This document shows positions 1-9,078 of a DNA stretch of 64,000 nt, one piece after another. Made by a program: the position numbers and the translations under genes. The notes beneath the pieces are model-generated. The model was not told where the DNA came from and made no database searches. It worked only from the letters and a program-made list of their open reading frames with translations. How positions within the stretch are numbered: the stretch's first letter is position 1; each line of letters opens with the position of its first letter. Source of the DNA: Stutzerimonas urumqiensis (GTDB taxonomy: Bacteria > Pseudomonadota > Gammaproteobacteria > Pseudomonadales > Pseudomonadaceae). The DNA lies in assembly GCF_003640395.1 (NCBI RefSeq), contig NZ_RBZQ01000002.1, positions 124,001 through 188,000 on the forward strand, given 5' to 3'.

Positions 1-875
1 GGCCGCCAGACGAAGTCAGGACGTTTGCGAGTGATCGTGAAGGTGCGCAGCCCCATCAGCGACCCGAGATGGCCGCCACCCGAATCGTTGCTGATGACCA
101 CCTCGCAGCCGGCCAGATGGTCCATCAGGTGCTTGATCGAGTCGAACGAACGTACCGGAAACGGCCGCGCCGCCGCCTCGATCTGCGCCTGCTCGACTGG
201 CATGCAGACGAATTCGACCCGCCAGCCCAGTCGCTCCAGGCGCCTGGCCAACCTGATGAACCCGTGCAGCGAGTAGTTCTTGCTGGGCTCGGGCGTGGTC
301 GGAAAGATCGAAACGCAGGGCCGCGTCGCCTGGCCCGCCGTGGGCAGGTGCACCTGCACAGGCTCGTCGCAAGACAGTCCGAACACCTCGCGCGCATAGT
401 GATCGACCCACTGCACCATGCTCCACCCGGTCCGCGATTGCAGGCACAGGGGCCGGCAGGCGCCGGCGAAGGTCATGCCCGCCACGGTCACGGCGCGGCC
501 GTCGAGCGCCAGCGAGCGCGGCAACTTCTTCGCCGTGACATAGGCGACGTTCGGCGCCTGCAGGACGTCGTCGATGGCCTCTCCGGTGCGGTGCAGCCAG
601 TTCACGTAGCTGACGACCAGATCGTGCGTCGCGGCCAGCTGCGCCAGGCTGAGGCCCGCATCATCCTTCAGCTCGATCCACGGGAAGTAGGCCTGGGCCG
701 ATACCAGCAACCCGGAATGGAAGCTGACCTGCGCCCCGCTGCGGTGAAAGATCCAGGCCAGGTGCAGGTAGAGCGTGACGTCGCCGAGCGCCGGGCAAGG
801 TACGACGGCGACCCGCTTGGCCCGGAACGCCGCGTTCGTCGGCGTCAACTGCCCTTGCCGAGCGGCGACGCTCAC
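1..875 (-). CDS. GT9-like glycosyltransferase of the LPS core cluster (partial, runs off left edge)
   Basis: An open frame starts at a GTG (875-873) that overlaps the waaP stop in a GTGA junction, and it runs without a stop to base 1, giving about 291 codons. The visible protein has a nucleotide-fold start (AVVPCPALGDVTLYLHLAW). Near its end it has ISNDSGGGHLGSLMG, which resembles the SNDSGPMHL sugar-nucleotide signature of heptosyltransferase-family (GT9) enzymes. I infer that it transfers a sugar to the LPS core or a related glycan in the cytoplasm, because it is the fifth gene of the waaF-C-G-P operon. P. aeruginosa has kinase-like genes at this place as I recall, so this gene may mark a different core structure. 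The C-terminus is missing, and donor and acceptor cannot be told from the sequence. Confidence 0.7.
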   Translation of the reverse strand, partial: MSVAARQGQLTPTNAAFRAKRVAVVPCPALGDVTLYLHLAWIFHRSGAQVSFHSGLLVSAQAYFPWIELKDDAGLSLAQLAATHDLVVSYVNWLHRTGEAIDDVLQAPNVAYVTAKKLPRSLALDGRAVTVAGMTFAGACRPLCLQSRTGWSMVQWVDHYAREVFGLSCDEPVQVHLPTAGQATRPCVSIFPTTPEPSKNYSLHGFIRLARRLERLGWRVEFVCMPVEQAQIEAAARPFPVRSFDSIKHLMDHLAGCEVVISNDSGGGHLGSLMGLRTFTITRKRPDFVWR

Positions 876-1687
876 AGCGCGCCCCCGTAACGCTGCTTGC
901 GCGCGAGCAATCGGGCAGCCTTGCGTTCGAGCCGCCGCAATAGGGCCTGCTCCTGCGCCAGAACCTGGCGCAGCGGTCGCTCGAAGTAACGACGTAGAAA
1001 ACGCAGTTTGTCGCGTTCGGTCAGACCAATGCCAAGCGCTGAAAAGTAGAGCCCGGCCAGGTCCTTGTCCCGCCAGCGACGCGGCACCGCATCGCGTGTC
1101 TGGGCGCGGTGCAGATCGATCAGCGACAGCCGCAGCGCATCGGGCGCCACCGGCGTGTCGGTGTGCAGCAGGAAGTGGCAGATATAGAAGTCGCGATGGT
1201 TGACGCCGGCGCGGTGCATGGTCCCGGCCATGCGGGCGACCTCGGCGATCAGGGCGCGCTTGATGACCGGAGAGGGCGGCCGCTCGAGCCAGTCGGCGGT
1301 GTAGTCCTCGAGGCTGATCGTCGGCGCCAGCTCCTCGGTGATGATGAACGAATGCTGCCGCGCCGGATTGGCGCCCCGCTCGCCGTAGGCCACCGCCGTC
1401 ATCGTCGGCACGCCCGCCTGGTGCAGCCTTTCCAGCGCCCGCCATTCCTGGCCCGCGCCGAGCACCGGACGTTTTCCGAGCGACAGGTTCTTGAAGATCT
1501 CGCCCCAGCCGATACCGCGGTGGATCTTGACGAAATACCCCCGCCCGGCCACCTCGGTGCGCAGCGTGCGCCGCCCTTCGAGCGCGCGGTAGACCTGGCC
1601 GTGCAGCGCCTCGACGGCCTCGAACGGATCGCGATCGGCCCAGAGCGTGGCGAACGGCGCCTTGAGGACCAGCGCCTGCGTCTTCAC
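872..1687 (-). CDS. waaP: LPS core heptose(I) kinase WaaP (RfaP)
   Basis: This 271-residue protein is a cytoplasmic kinase that phosphorylates heptose I of the LPS inner core, a modification needed for outer-membrane integrity in Pseudomonas. It has the WaaP pattern throughout: GYFVKIHRGIGWGEI near residue 50, the catalytic loop NHRDFYICHFLL, and the metal-binding SLIDLHRAQ. The family length is about 268. Translation starts at GTG, which overlaps the waaG stop (GTGA), so the two are translationally coupled. It also overlaps the glycosyltransferase gene downstream. Regulation is most likely that of the whole waaFCGP operon. The assignment is supported by both motif and gene order. Confidence 0.93.
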   Translation of the reverse strand: MKTQALVLKAPFATLWADRDPFEAVEALHGQVYRALEGRRTLRTEVAGRGYFVKIHRGIGWGEIFKNLSLGKRPVLGAGQEWRALERLHQAGVPTMTAVAYGERGANPARQHSFIITEELAPTISLEDYTADWLERPPSPVIKRALIAEVARMAGTMHRAGVNHRDFYICHFLLHTDTPVAPDALRLSLIDLHRAQTRDAVPRRWRDKDLAGLYFSALGIGLTERDKLRFLRRYFERPLRQVLAQEQALLRRLERKAARLLARKQRYGGAL

Positions 1688-2805
1688 GAACGCGCTCCGA
1701 GAATGACGTCCGCCGCCCGCTCGGGCATCGAATACAAGTCAGCCTGGTCGGCGAACGCCAGGGCATTGGCCGACCAGTGACGACGCGCCTCATCGTCGAC
1801 CAGCATCTCGGCCAGCAGACGGTCCAGGGTGCGCTGTTCGAAGGGGCTGGGCACCACTCGGCCGGCCTTCGCGTCATCGATGTAATGGGCGTATCCGCAG
1901 ACCTCGGTGGCCAGCACCGGCAGACCGGCGACCAACGCCTCGAGCAGCACGGTGCCCGTGTTCTCGTTATAGGCCGGGTGGATCAACAGGTCCGCGCCGA
2001 GCATGAAGCGCGGTACGTCGCTGCGGCCCTTGAGAATCTCCACCTGATCGCCGATGCCGAGCGCCCGGACCTGGAGCAGGAACGGCTTGGGATCATCCTG
2101 ACCGATCACGATCAGCCGGGTGCGCCTCTTCAGCGGCGCCGGCAGCGCGGCGATCGCCTTGAGGCTGCGGTCCAGGCCCTTGGTCTTGAAGCCGGACCCG
2201 ATCTGCACCACCAGCAGGTCGGTCTCGCCGAGGCCGAATTCCTGCCGGAACGCGGCGCGAATGTCGGCCGCATTGGCGGGTGCGCGGCGATCCGCGGCGA
2301 TACCGGGCGGCAACAGGTGAAAGCGCTCGGCGGGCGTCCCGTAGTGCTTGACGAACAGCGGCTGCTGCACCTCGGAAATCATCAGGATTTCGGTGCGCGA
2401 CTGCGGCGCGAAGACGGCGCGCTCGTACTCGGCGAAGTGCCGGTAGCGCCCCCACTTGCGGTACAGCGGGTTGCGCAAGGTCTGCGCCTTGTCTTCGAAG
2501 CAGGGATCGGCGGCGTAATACACGTCCAGCCCCGGCATCTTGTTGAAACCGACGACCCGGTCGACCGGCCGACGCTCGAGGTCGGCCTGCACCCAGGCGG
2601 TGAACTTCTCGTTGCGGCTATGGTTGAACAGCGCCTTGACCGGCGCCACCAGCACCTCGAAACCGGCCGGTACCTCGCCTTCCCAGATCAGCGTGTAGAC
2701 GCGGATCGAATGGCCGCGGCGCTGACATTCCTGGGCGATGCGAAGGAAATCGCGCTGCAGCCCACCGAAGGGAAAATACTTGTAGAGCACGAAGGCGAGC
2801 TGCAT
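1684..2805 (-). CDS. waaG: LPS core glucosyl/galactosaminyl transferase WaaG (GT4)
   Basis: This 373-residue GT-B glycosyltransferase of family GT4 adds the first outer-core sugar to heptose II. The N-terminal region (FVLYKYFPFGGLQRDFLRIA) and the C-terminal donor site (HPAYNENTGTVLLEALVAGLPV) match WaaG well. The E-x7-E donor-binding motif lies in the latter stretch. The start overlaps the waaC stop by one base (TGATG), and its end overlaps waaP by four bases. In P. aeruginosa the corresponding enzyme transfers galactosamine. The exact sugar here cannot be read from the sequence. Confidence 0.93.
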   Translation of the reverse strand: MQLAFVLYKYFPFGGLQRDFLRIAQECQRRGHSIRVYTLIWEGEVPAGFEVLVAPVKALFNHSRNEKFTAWVQADLERRPVDRVVGFNKMPGLDVYYAADPCFEDKAQTLRNPLYRKWGRYRHFAEYERAVFAPQSRTEILMISEVQQPLFVKHYGTPAERFHLLPPGIAADRRAPANAADIRAAFRQEFGLGETDLLVVQIGSGFKTKGLDRSLKAIAALPAPLKRRTRLIVIGQDDPKPFLLQVRALGIGDQVEILKGRSDVPRFMLGADLLIHPAYNENTGTVLLEALVAGLPVLATEVCGYAHYIDDAKAGRVVPSPFEQRTLDRLLAEMLVDDEARRHWSANALAFADQADLYSMPERAADVILGARS

Positions 2806-3812
2806 CAGGCCGTCTCCGCCCGAGAAACGAGGGTTGCCAGCGCGTCGAGCACAGGGTCGGGCGTCAGGTTCTCGAAGCAGGGCTTGTGGCGGTCGCCGCG
2901 CCCGGCATTCGGGCCTTCCGCACAGAGATGGACCTGGCCCGGCCCGTAGGCGCCGACCCGGCCGGGCCGCGTCGGACCGTACAGCGAAACACCCGGAACG
3001 CCGAGCGCTGCCGCCAGGTGGCCGAGCCCGGTATCGACCGCAATGCAGGCACTGGCGCCAGCGATTTGCGCCGCCACGCCGGTCAGGTTCAGGCGAGGCA
3101 GGACCATCACGCCCGCCAACCCGTCGGCGATCCGCTCGGCCCGCAACCGCTCATCCTGATTGCCCCACGGCAACCGCACCCGCCAGCCCGCCGCGACTGT
3201 GCGCTCGGCCAGCTCGCGCCAGAATGCCTCGGGCCAGTGCTTGCTCGGCCAAGTGGTGCCGTGCAGGAACAGCAGATAGGGCTCGTCCGGCTGCCCGGCC
3301 AGGCGCGATCTGTCGAGGCCGTAATCTGCCGGCGACGGCGGCAGCGGATAGTCGAGCGCCTGCGCGAACAACTGACGGACCCGCTCCAGGGCATGCTGCT
3401 CGACGGGAACGGCATAGCGCCGATCGTAGAAGCGCGTCGCCAGCGGTTCGCGCGCGCTGCGCGCATCGAGACCGGCAACCGGCGCATCGACCAGCCGCGT
3501 CAGCCAGGCGCTCTTGAGCAAACCCTGCGCATCGATCACCAGGTCATACCGACGCGCGCCCAGGCGCTGCTTGAAACCTGACCATTCGCCGCTGCGCCAG
3601 GTTTGCCAAGGGCTCTTGCGCCAACGACGGATCGCGACCGGGATCACCTCGTCCACGGCGGGATGCCAGCGGGGAATCTCGGCGAAGCCTTCCTCCACCA
3701 CCCAGTCGAAACGCAGCTGCGGGCAGGCTCGATGCGCATCGGTCAGCGCCGGCAACGTGTGGACGACATCCCCAAGCGACGAGGTCTTGATCACCAGCAC
3801 TCTCAACGGCAT
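2805..3812 (-). CDS. waaC: ADP-heptose:LPS heptosyltransferase I (WaaC)
   Basis: This 335-residue GT9 enzyme adds the first L-glycero-D-manno-heptose to Kdo2-lipid A at the inner face of the inner membrane. The N-terminus VLVIKTSSLGDVVHTLPAL is the classic WaaC/WaaF start. The C-terminal AVDTGLGHLAAALGVPGVSLYGPT is the donor-site signature. The neighbour waaF is a paralogue carrying the second heptose. A GGGAG ribosome-binding site precedes the ATG. The start is 37 bases after the waaF stop, so it is very likely in the same transcript. Confidence 0.95.
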   Translation of the reverse strand: MPLRVLVIKTSSLGDVVHTLPALTDAHRACPQLRFDWVVEEGFAEIPRWHPAVDEVIPVAIRRWRKSPWQTWRSGEWSGFKQRLGARRYDLVIDAQGLLKSAWLTRLVDAPVAGLDARSAREPLATRFYDRRYAVPVEQHALERVRQLFAQALDYPLPPSPADYGLDRSRLAGQPDEPYLLFLHGTTWPSKHWPEAFWRELAERTVAAGWRVRLPWGNQDERLRAERIADGLAGVMVLPRLNLTGVAAQIAGASACIAVDTGLGHLAAALGVPGVSLYGPTRPGRVGAYGPGQVHLCAEGPNAGRGDRHKPCFENLTPDPVLDALATLVSRAETA

Positions 3813-3849
3813 TCGCTCCCGCTAGCGCTTGCACACAGACCGGAACGGC

Positions 3850-4890
3850 TCATGGCGACTTGATCTCGACAGGGTGCGGCACCAGCCGATCGAGGGCTTC
3901 CTCGACCAGCCCGGGCCGCAGTTCACGCATGCAGTTGTTGTGACCGAACCGGCAGGTGCGCTCGAAGCAGGGGCTGCAATCGAGCCCCAGGCGGACGACC
4001 TCCACCTGCTCGGATAGCGGCGGGGTGAACGCCGGCGAGGTCGAGCCGTAGACCGCGACCAGCGGCCGACCGAGCGCCGCCAGCACATGCATGAGCCCCG
4101 AATCGTTGGACACCGCCGCGTCGGCGCAGGACAGGAGGTCGATCGCCTCGGCGAGGGTCGTCTCGCCTGCGAGGTTGATCGACTCTTCGCGCAAGCCCGG
4201 AATCAGCAGCTCGCGGATTTCCTCGCCCACAGCGTGATCGTTCTTCGAGCCGAACAGCCAGACCTGCCAGCCCTCTCGCACATGACGCTCGGCCACCGCC
4301 GCGAAATGCGCCGCCGGCCAGCGCTTCGATTCACCGAATTCCGCCCCTGGGCAAAGCGCCAGGACGGGCCGGTCCAGCGCCAGCTCGAAGCGCGCCAACG
4401 CCCGCTCCCGGCTCGCCGCGTCGATTCGCAGCGAGGGCCGCGGATACGGCTGCGGCAAGGGCTGATTCGGCTCGTAGGCCAGCGCCATGAAGCGCTCGAT
4501 CATCAACGGGTAGCGGGCCTTGTCGAGCCGGCGGATATCGTTGAGCAGCCCGTAGCGCATCTCGCCACGCCAACCGGTTCGCAGCGGGATGCCCGCCATG
4601 AACGGCACCATCGCCGACTTCAGCGAATTGGGCAGCACGATGGCCTGGTCATAGCGCCCCCGCAGGCCCGACGCGATACGCCGACGCGTGGCCAGATCGA
4701 GCACACCGTGACCGAGCGGAAAGCTCAGCGCCTCGTTCACTTCGGGCATGCGCTGGAGAATCGGCCGGCTCCACTCGGGCGCCAGCACATCGATCCGACA
4801 CGCCGGATGGCGCTGTTTGAGGCAGACGAACAGCGTCTGCGCCATCACCATGTCGCCTACCCAGCTGGGTCCCACGATCAGAATGTTCAT
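3850..4890 (-). CDS. waaF: ADP-heptose:LPS heptosyltransferase II (WaaF)
   Basis: This 346-residue GT9 enzyme adds the second heptose of the LPS inner core. The start NILIVGPSWVGDMVMAQTLF and the donor signature AVSNDSGLMHVLAALGRPLVAVYGST are diagnostic. A C-terminal CSPCFERTCRFGHNNCM cysteine cluster is also typical of WaaF. It is the first gene of the minus-strand waaFCGP run. No strong ribosome-binding site is visible before the ATG. The 80 bases upstream, between it and ilvE, are filled by interleaved inverted repeats described separately. Confidence 0.95.
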   Translation of the reverse strand: MNILIVGPSWVGDMVMAQTLFVCLKQRHPACRIDVLAPEWSRPILQRMPEVNEALSFPLGHGVLDLATRRRIASGLRGRYDQAIVLPNSLKSAMVPFMAGIPLRTGWRGEMRYGLLNDIRRLDKARYPLMIERFMALAYEPNQPLPQPYPRPSLRIDAASRERALARFELALDRPVLALCPGAEFGESKRWPAAHFAAVAERHVREGWQVWLFGSKNDHAVGEEIRELLIPGLREESINLAGETTLAEAIDLLSCADAAVSNDSGLMHVLAALGRPLVAVYGSTSPAFTPPLSEQVEVVRLGLDCSPCFERTCRFGHNNCMRELRPGLVEEALDRLVPHPVEIKSP

Positions 4891-4910
4891 AAGCCGAAAG
4901 CCATAAGCTT

Positions 4911-4966
4911 GAAGCCGGAAGCAGGAGCCGGAGCATTGCCACGTCCGGCTTCAGGCGCCCGGCTCC
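4911..4966. repeat. Interleaved inverted repeats between ilvE and waaF
   Basis: Two inverted repeats are interleaved here. GAAGCCGGA (4911-4919) pairs with TCCGGCTTC (4944-4952), and GGAGCCG (4924-4930) pairs with CGGCTCC (4960-4966). They occupy almost the whole gap between the ilvE stop and the waaF start. The two hairpins overlap and so are mutually exclusive, or could form a pseudoknot. There is no T-tract for an intrinsic terminator on either strand. The role is unknown. Transcript processing, attenuation or a degenerate REP-like element are all possible. Confidence 0.5.
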
Positions 4967-4970
4967 GGGC

Positions 4971-5894
4971 TTACTTGACCAATGTCCGCCATTCCGGGTG
5001 CGCGGCGGTCTTGCCGCTCACCAGGTCGAAGTAGGCCTTCTGCAGCCGCTCCGTCACCGGGCCCCGGCGACCCGCGCCGATCTGGCGGCCATCGACTTCG
5101 CGAATCGGCGTGACTTCCGCGGCGGTACCGGTGAAGAACGCCTCGTCGGCGATGTAGACCTCGTCGCGGGTGATGCGCTTCTCGACCACCTTGATGCCAA
5201 GTTCGTCGGCCAGGGCCAGTACGGTGCCGCGGGTGATGCCGTTCAGGCAGGCGGTGACTTCCGGCGTGTAGACCACGCCGTTCTTGATGATGAACACGTT
5301 CTCGCCGGAGCCTTCGGCCACGTAGCCTTCCGGATCGAGCATCAGGGCTTCGTCCGCGCCGCCGGAAATCGCTTCCTGAAGCGCCAGCATCGAGTTGATG
5401 TAGGCGCCGTTGGACTTGGCGCGGGTCATCGAGATGTTGACGTGATGACGGGTGAAGGAGCTGGTGCGCACCTTGATGCCCTGGGTCAGCGCGTCTTCGC
5501 CCATGTACGCGCCCCAGTGCCAGGCGGCGACGATCACATGCACCTTCAGCCCGGTAGCACGCAGGCCCATGCCTTCCGATCCGTAGAACACCATCGGGCG
5601 CAGGTAAGCCGACTCGAGGTTGTTCTCGCGCACGGCGGCGCGCTGGGCCTCGTTCAGCTCGTCCTTGGTGAAGGGGATCTTCATGTTCATGATGTGCGCC
5701 GAATCGAACAGGCGATCGGTATGCGCGTCGAGCCGGAAGATGGCCGTGCCGTCAGGCGTGTCGTAGGCCCGCACGCCCTCGAACACGCCCATTCCATAGT
5801 GCAGCGTATGGGTCAGGACGTGGGTCGTGGCGTCGCGCCACGGCACCAATTCACCGTCATACCAGATCACACCGTCACGATCGGCCATCGACAT
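4971..5894 (-). CDS. ilvE: Branched-chain amino acid aminotransferase IlvE
   Basis: This 307-residue fold-type IV PLP enzyme carries out the last step of valine, leucine and isoleucine synthesis with glutamate as amino donor. It carries HYGMGVFEGVRAY, the RHHVNISMTRAKSNGAYINS region with the PLP lysine, and EGYVAEGSGENVFI, all typical of class IV aminotransferases. I chose the ATG at 5894 because a GAGGAG ribosome-binding site lies nine bases upstream and the resulting length equals the P. aeruginosa protein. An ATG at 5933 would add 13 residues. It lies 57 bases after glnE on the same strand. Confidence 0.94.
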   Translation of the reverse strand: MSMADRDGVIWYDGELVPWRDATTHVLTHTLHYGMGVFEGVRAYDTPDGTAIFRLDAHTDRLFDSAHIMNMKIPFTKDELNEAQRAAVRENNLESAYLRPMVFYGSEGMGLRATGLKVHVIVAAWHWGAYMGEDALTQGIKVRTSSFTRHHVNISMTRAKSNGAYINSMLALQEAISGGADEALMLDPEGYVAEGSGENVFIIKNGVVYTPEVTACLNGITRGTVLALADELGIKVVEKRITRDEVYIADEAFFTGTAAEVTPIREVDGRQIGAGRRGPVTERLQKAYFDLVSGKTAAHPEWRTLVK

Positions 5895-5951
5895 CGTTGC
5901 CAGCTCCTCAAGAATGCGTTTCGTAGTCGCCAAGGGTTCAGGACGCCGGGC

Positions 5952-8897
5952 TCAGGCGAGTCCCAGCTCGCGCCAGATCCGCATGACGGACTGCCGCTCG
6001 GGTTGGAATTGATCCGCGCTCACCACACCGGGCAGCTTTTGCAGCGATTGCCGGTGGGCGGCCGCGCGATAGGCCTTGTATGCATCCTGCAGCAAGTTCA
6101 CGTCCTGCGCGGACAGCAATCCGGCGTCCCCGAGCCCGTCGAGAATGCGGATGTTATCCGTGTAGCGCAGCAGCGTCGGATGCCTGTGCGACCACGCCAA
6201 GGCCGCGTATTGCACCATAAATTCGATATCCACGATACCTCCGGCGTCCTGCTTGAGGTCGAACACGGCGCCCGGATCGAAGGCGTTCGGCCCGCGTCCG
6301 GCGGTCGTCGCGCGGGTGCCGAGGCTGTCGCGCATCTTCGCGCGCATGGCGCTGACCTCGTCGCGCAGCGTGGGCAGGTCTCGCTCGCGACCGAGCACCG
6401 TGGCGCGAACGCGCTCGACGTCCCGCCCCAGACGCGGACAGCCGACCAGCACCCGCGCACGGACCAACGCCTGATGTTCCCAGGTCCAGGCTTCGCCGGC
6501 CTGATAGCGCTCGAAGGCCGCCAGCGAGCTGACCAGCAGCCCCGCCGCCCCCGACGGACGCAACCGCATATCGACGTCGTAGAGCTGCCCTGAGGTCGTC
6601 TGCGTCGTCAGCAGGTGAATGATCCGCTGACCCAGGCGCGTGAAGAATTGCGCGCCATCGATCGGCTTGGGGCCGTCCGTCTCGGCATTCGGGTCGCCAT
6701 CGTGGACGAACACCAGGTCCAGGTCCGAGCCGTGCCCCAGTTCCAGCCCGCCGACCTTGCCGTAGCCGAGGATGACGAACGCCGGATCGCACAGCGAGCC
6801 ATCGCTGCGCAGGGGCTGCCCGTGACGCGAGACGGTATGCCGCCAGGCCAGCGCCAGAACCTGCTCGAGAATCGCCTCCGCCAGCCAGGTCAGGTAATCG
6901 CTGACCTTCATCAGCGGCAGCGTGCCGGCGATTTCCGACGCAGCCACGCGCAGGCCGTGCGCCAGCTTGAAGTGCCGCAACGCCTCCATCTGTTGCTCGA
7001 GGTCGTCCTCGGGAATGCGCACCAGGCGTTCGCGCAGCTCGGCAGCCAACTCCGGCGCTTGCGGTGGGCTATATAGGCGCCCGGCATTGAGCAGCTCGTC
7101 GAGCAGGATCGGAAACCGCGCGATCTGCTCGGCGATCCAGGGGCTGGCCGCGCAGAGTTCGACCAGGCGTTGCAACGCGCCGGGATTCTCGGTCAGGAGG
7201 ACGAGATAGGCCGAGCGTCGCGCCACCGCCTCGACCAGCGGCAACACCCGCTCGAGCACCAGATCCGGGTTCGCCTGCTCGACGGCCATCGCCAGCAGCC
7301 GTGGAATGAAGGCGTCGAGGCGTTCGCGCCCCATCCGTTGCATGGTGCGCACCCGGTTGCCATCCCGCAGGGCGGCCAACCGCTGGCAGGCCGCCTGCCC
7401 ATCGGCAAAACCGGCCTCACCGAGCTGGCGACAGGCCGACGCTTCGTCCCAGGCCTCTTCCCAGAGCGGCAGCCATTCGCCACCCGCCAGCATTTCGCCG
7501 TCGCTCGCATCCTCGTCGTCGGGGCTGGCGATAACCTGGCGAAAATGCTCGGCGATGCGTTCGCGCCACCGGTCGAGCTGCTCGCGAAAATGCGTCCAGT
7601 CATCGAACCCGAGGATGAAGGCCACGCGCGCGCGATTCGTCTCGTCTTCCGGCAGCATCTGCGTCTGCCGGTCGTCGATCGCCTGCAAGGCATGCTCGGT
7701 ATAGCGCAGGAACTCGTAGCCCTCGCGCAGCTCGGCGACCACCTCGGCCGGCATGTAGCCCTTGGCTTCGAGGGTCGCCAGCACGCCCAGCAGGGGACGC
7801 TGCTGAAGCGCGAGGTCGCGGCCGCCATGAATCAGCTGGAACGACTGGGCGATGAATTCGACCTCGCGGATACCGCCCGCACCCAGCTTGATGTTCTCGG
7901 CCATGCCCTTGCGCTTCACCTCCCGCTGGATCAGCAGCTTCATGTCGCGCAGCGCTTCGATCGCCGAGAAATCCAGGTAGCGCCGGTAGACGAACGGCTT
8001 GAGCATCGCCAGCAGCTCGTCGCCCGCCGCTCGATCGCCACCGACCACGCGCGCCTTGATCATGGCGTAGCGCTCCCAGTCGCGGCCCTGGTCCTGGTAG
8101 TACTGTTCCAGCGCGTTGAAGCTGAGCACCAGCGCACCGGAGGAGCCATAAGGCCGCAGGCGCATGTCGACGCGAAACACGAAGCCGTCGACGGTCTTGG
8201 CATCGAGCGCCTTGATGAGCTTCTGGCCGAGCCGAATGAAGAACTCCTGGTTGTCCAGCGCCCGCCGCGCGCCCTGGGTTTCGCCACCCTCGGGATAGCC
8301 GAAGATCAGGTCGATGTCGGAGGACAGGTTCAGCTCGCCCGCGCCGAGCTTGCCCATGCCCAGGATGACCATGTGCTGAGGCTCGCCGCTGCGGCGACCG
8401 GTCGGCGTGCCGAACTGCTCGCGATGCCCCCGGTACAGCCACTGGTAGGCCTGATCGATGCAGGCATCGGCCAGGTTGGAAAGATCGCGGCAGGTTTCGG
8501 CGAGATCGGCCTGGCGGCTCACGTCCCGCCAGACGATCCGCACCTGATGGCGATTACGAAAGCGTCGCAGCGTTTCGGCCAGCGAGTCCTCGCTGGCGCA
8601 GGATTCGAGGGCCGAGCAGAGCGTTGCGGCCAGCTCGCCCTGTTCGAGCGAACGCTCCAGCAGGCCCTCGTCCGCCAGCCCGAGCAGCATGGCGGGATCT
8701 CGACTAATCTGGTCGCTGACGAAATCGCTGGCGCCGCACACCCGCACGAAGGCGTCGCGCCGGAACTCCGGCCAGGCCAGGAAACGAGGCCGCGCGTCTT
8801 CCGTCAGCCCATCGAGGGCAGCGAGGAACGACTCTTCGGCACGGCGGACAAAAGGCAGGAGCGGGGCCGGCAACGCGACGTGTCGGGGCAGGCTCAT
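5952..8897 (-). CDS. glnE: Bifunctional glutamine synthetase adenylyltransferase/deadenylase GlnE
   Basis: This 981-residue cytoplasmic enzyme adds and removes AMP on glutamine synthetase in response to PII and glutamine. Two nucleotidyltransferase domains are visible. The N-terminal deadenylylase half has LSSDIDLIFGYP near residue 195. The C-terminal adenylyltransferase half has LGHGSDLDLVFVHD near residue 720. Length and both motifs match the family. The start ATG follows AGGAAG. The gene is divergent from aceE, with a 291-base shared upstream region. Confidence 0.95.
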   Translation of the reverse strand: MSLPRHVALPAPLLPFVRRAEESFLAALDGLTEDARPRFLAWPEFRRDAFVRVCGASDFVSDQISRDPAMLLGLADEGLLERSLEQGELAATLCSALESCASEDSLAETLRRFRNRHQVRIVWRDVSRQADLAETCRDLSNLADACIDQAYQWLYRGHREQFGTPTGRRSGEPQHMVILGMGKLGAGELNLSSDIDLIFGYPEGGETQGARRALDNQEFFIRLGQKLIKALDAKTVDGFVFRVDMRLRPYGSSGALVLSFNALEQYYQDQGRDWERYAMIKARVVGGDRAAGDELLAMLKPFVYRRYLDFSAIEALRDMKLLIQREVKRKGMAENIKLGAGGIREVEFIAQSFQLIHGGRDLALQQRPLLGVLATLEAKGYMPAEVVAELREGYEFLRYTEHALQAIDDRQTQMLPEDETNRARVAFILGFDDWTHFREQLDRWRERIAEHFRQVIASPDDEDASDGEMLAGGEWLPLWEEAWDEASACRQLGEAGFADGQAACQRLAALRDGNRVRTMQRMGRERLDAFIPRLLAMAVEQANPDLVLERVLPLVEAVARRSAYLVLLTENPGALQRLVELCAASPWIAEQIARFPILLDELLNAGRLYSPPQAPELAAELRERLVRIPEDDLEQQMEALRHFKLAHGLRVAASEIAGTLPLMKVSDYLTWLAEAILEQVLALAWRHTVSRHGQPLRSDGSLCDPAFVILGYGKVGGLELGHGSDLDLVFVHDGDPNAETDGPKPIDGAQFFTRLGQRIIHLLTTQTTSGQLYDVDMRLRPSGAAGLLVSSLAAFERYQAGEAWTWEHQALVRARVLVGCPRLGRDVERVRATVLGRERDLPTLRDEVSAMRAKMRDSLGTRATTAGRGPNAFDPGAVFDLKQDAGGIVDIEFMVQYAALAWSHRHPTLLRYTDNIRILDGLGDAGLLSAQDVNLLQDAYKAYRAAAHRQSLQKLPGVVSADQFQPERQSVMRIWRELGLA

Positions 8898-9011
8898 GAG
8901 TACTTCCTAGAAAGGTCGAAACCGCCGTTCCAGCGCAGTCGCGACAGGGCCTTCGAGAGTACGTCGGCATCGCCCCGGGCCTTGCGTACGCCGAGCTGCA
9001 GCCGCCGCAAA

Positions 9012-9078
9012 TGTAGTTTTACTACTGAAGGATGATGGCAGGGGGCTGATCTGGTCGCCAATTTGTAGTAAAACTACA
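9012..9078. promoter_or_regulatory. Pair of dyad-symmetric operator candidates upstream of aceE
   Basis: Two 13-base elements of form GTAGT-N3-ACTAC lie at 9013-9025 and 9065-9077. The flanking bases extend them into a perfect 14-base inverted pair, TGTAGTTTTACTAC (9012-9025) and GTAGTAAAACTACA (9065-9078). Their centres are 52 bases apart, close to five helical turns, so both would face the same side of the DNA. They sit 110-180 bases before the aceE ATG, in the glnE-aceE divergent region. This looks like binding sites for a dimeric repressor, perhaps of the GntR/FadR type that often controls pyruvate dehydrogenase. The regulator itself is not identified. Confidence 0.6.

Noticed and set aside
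7170-9035. 621-codon open frame on the plus strand across glnE
   Set aside because: It is antisense to glnE and has no family signature.
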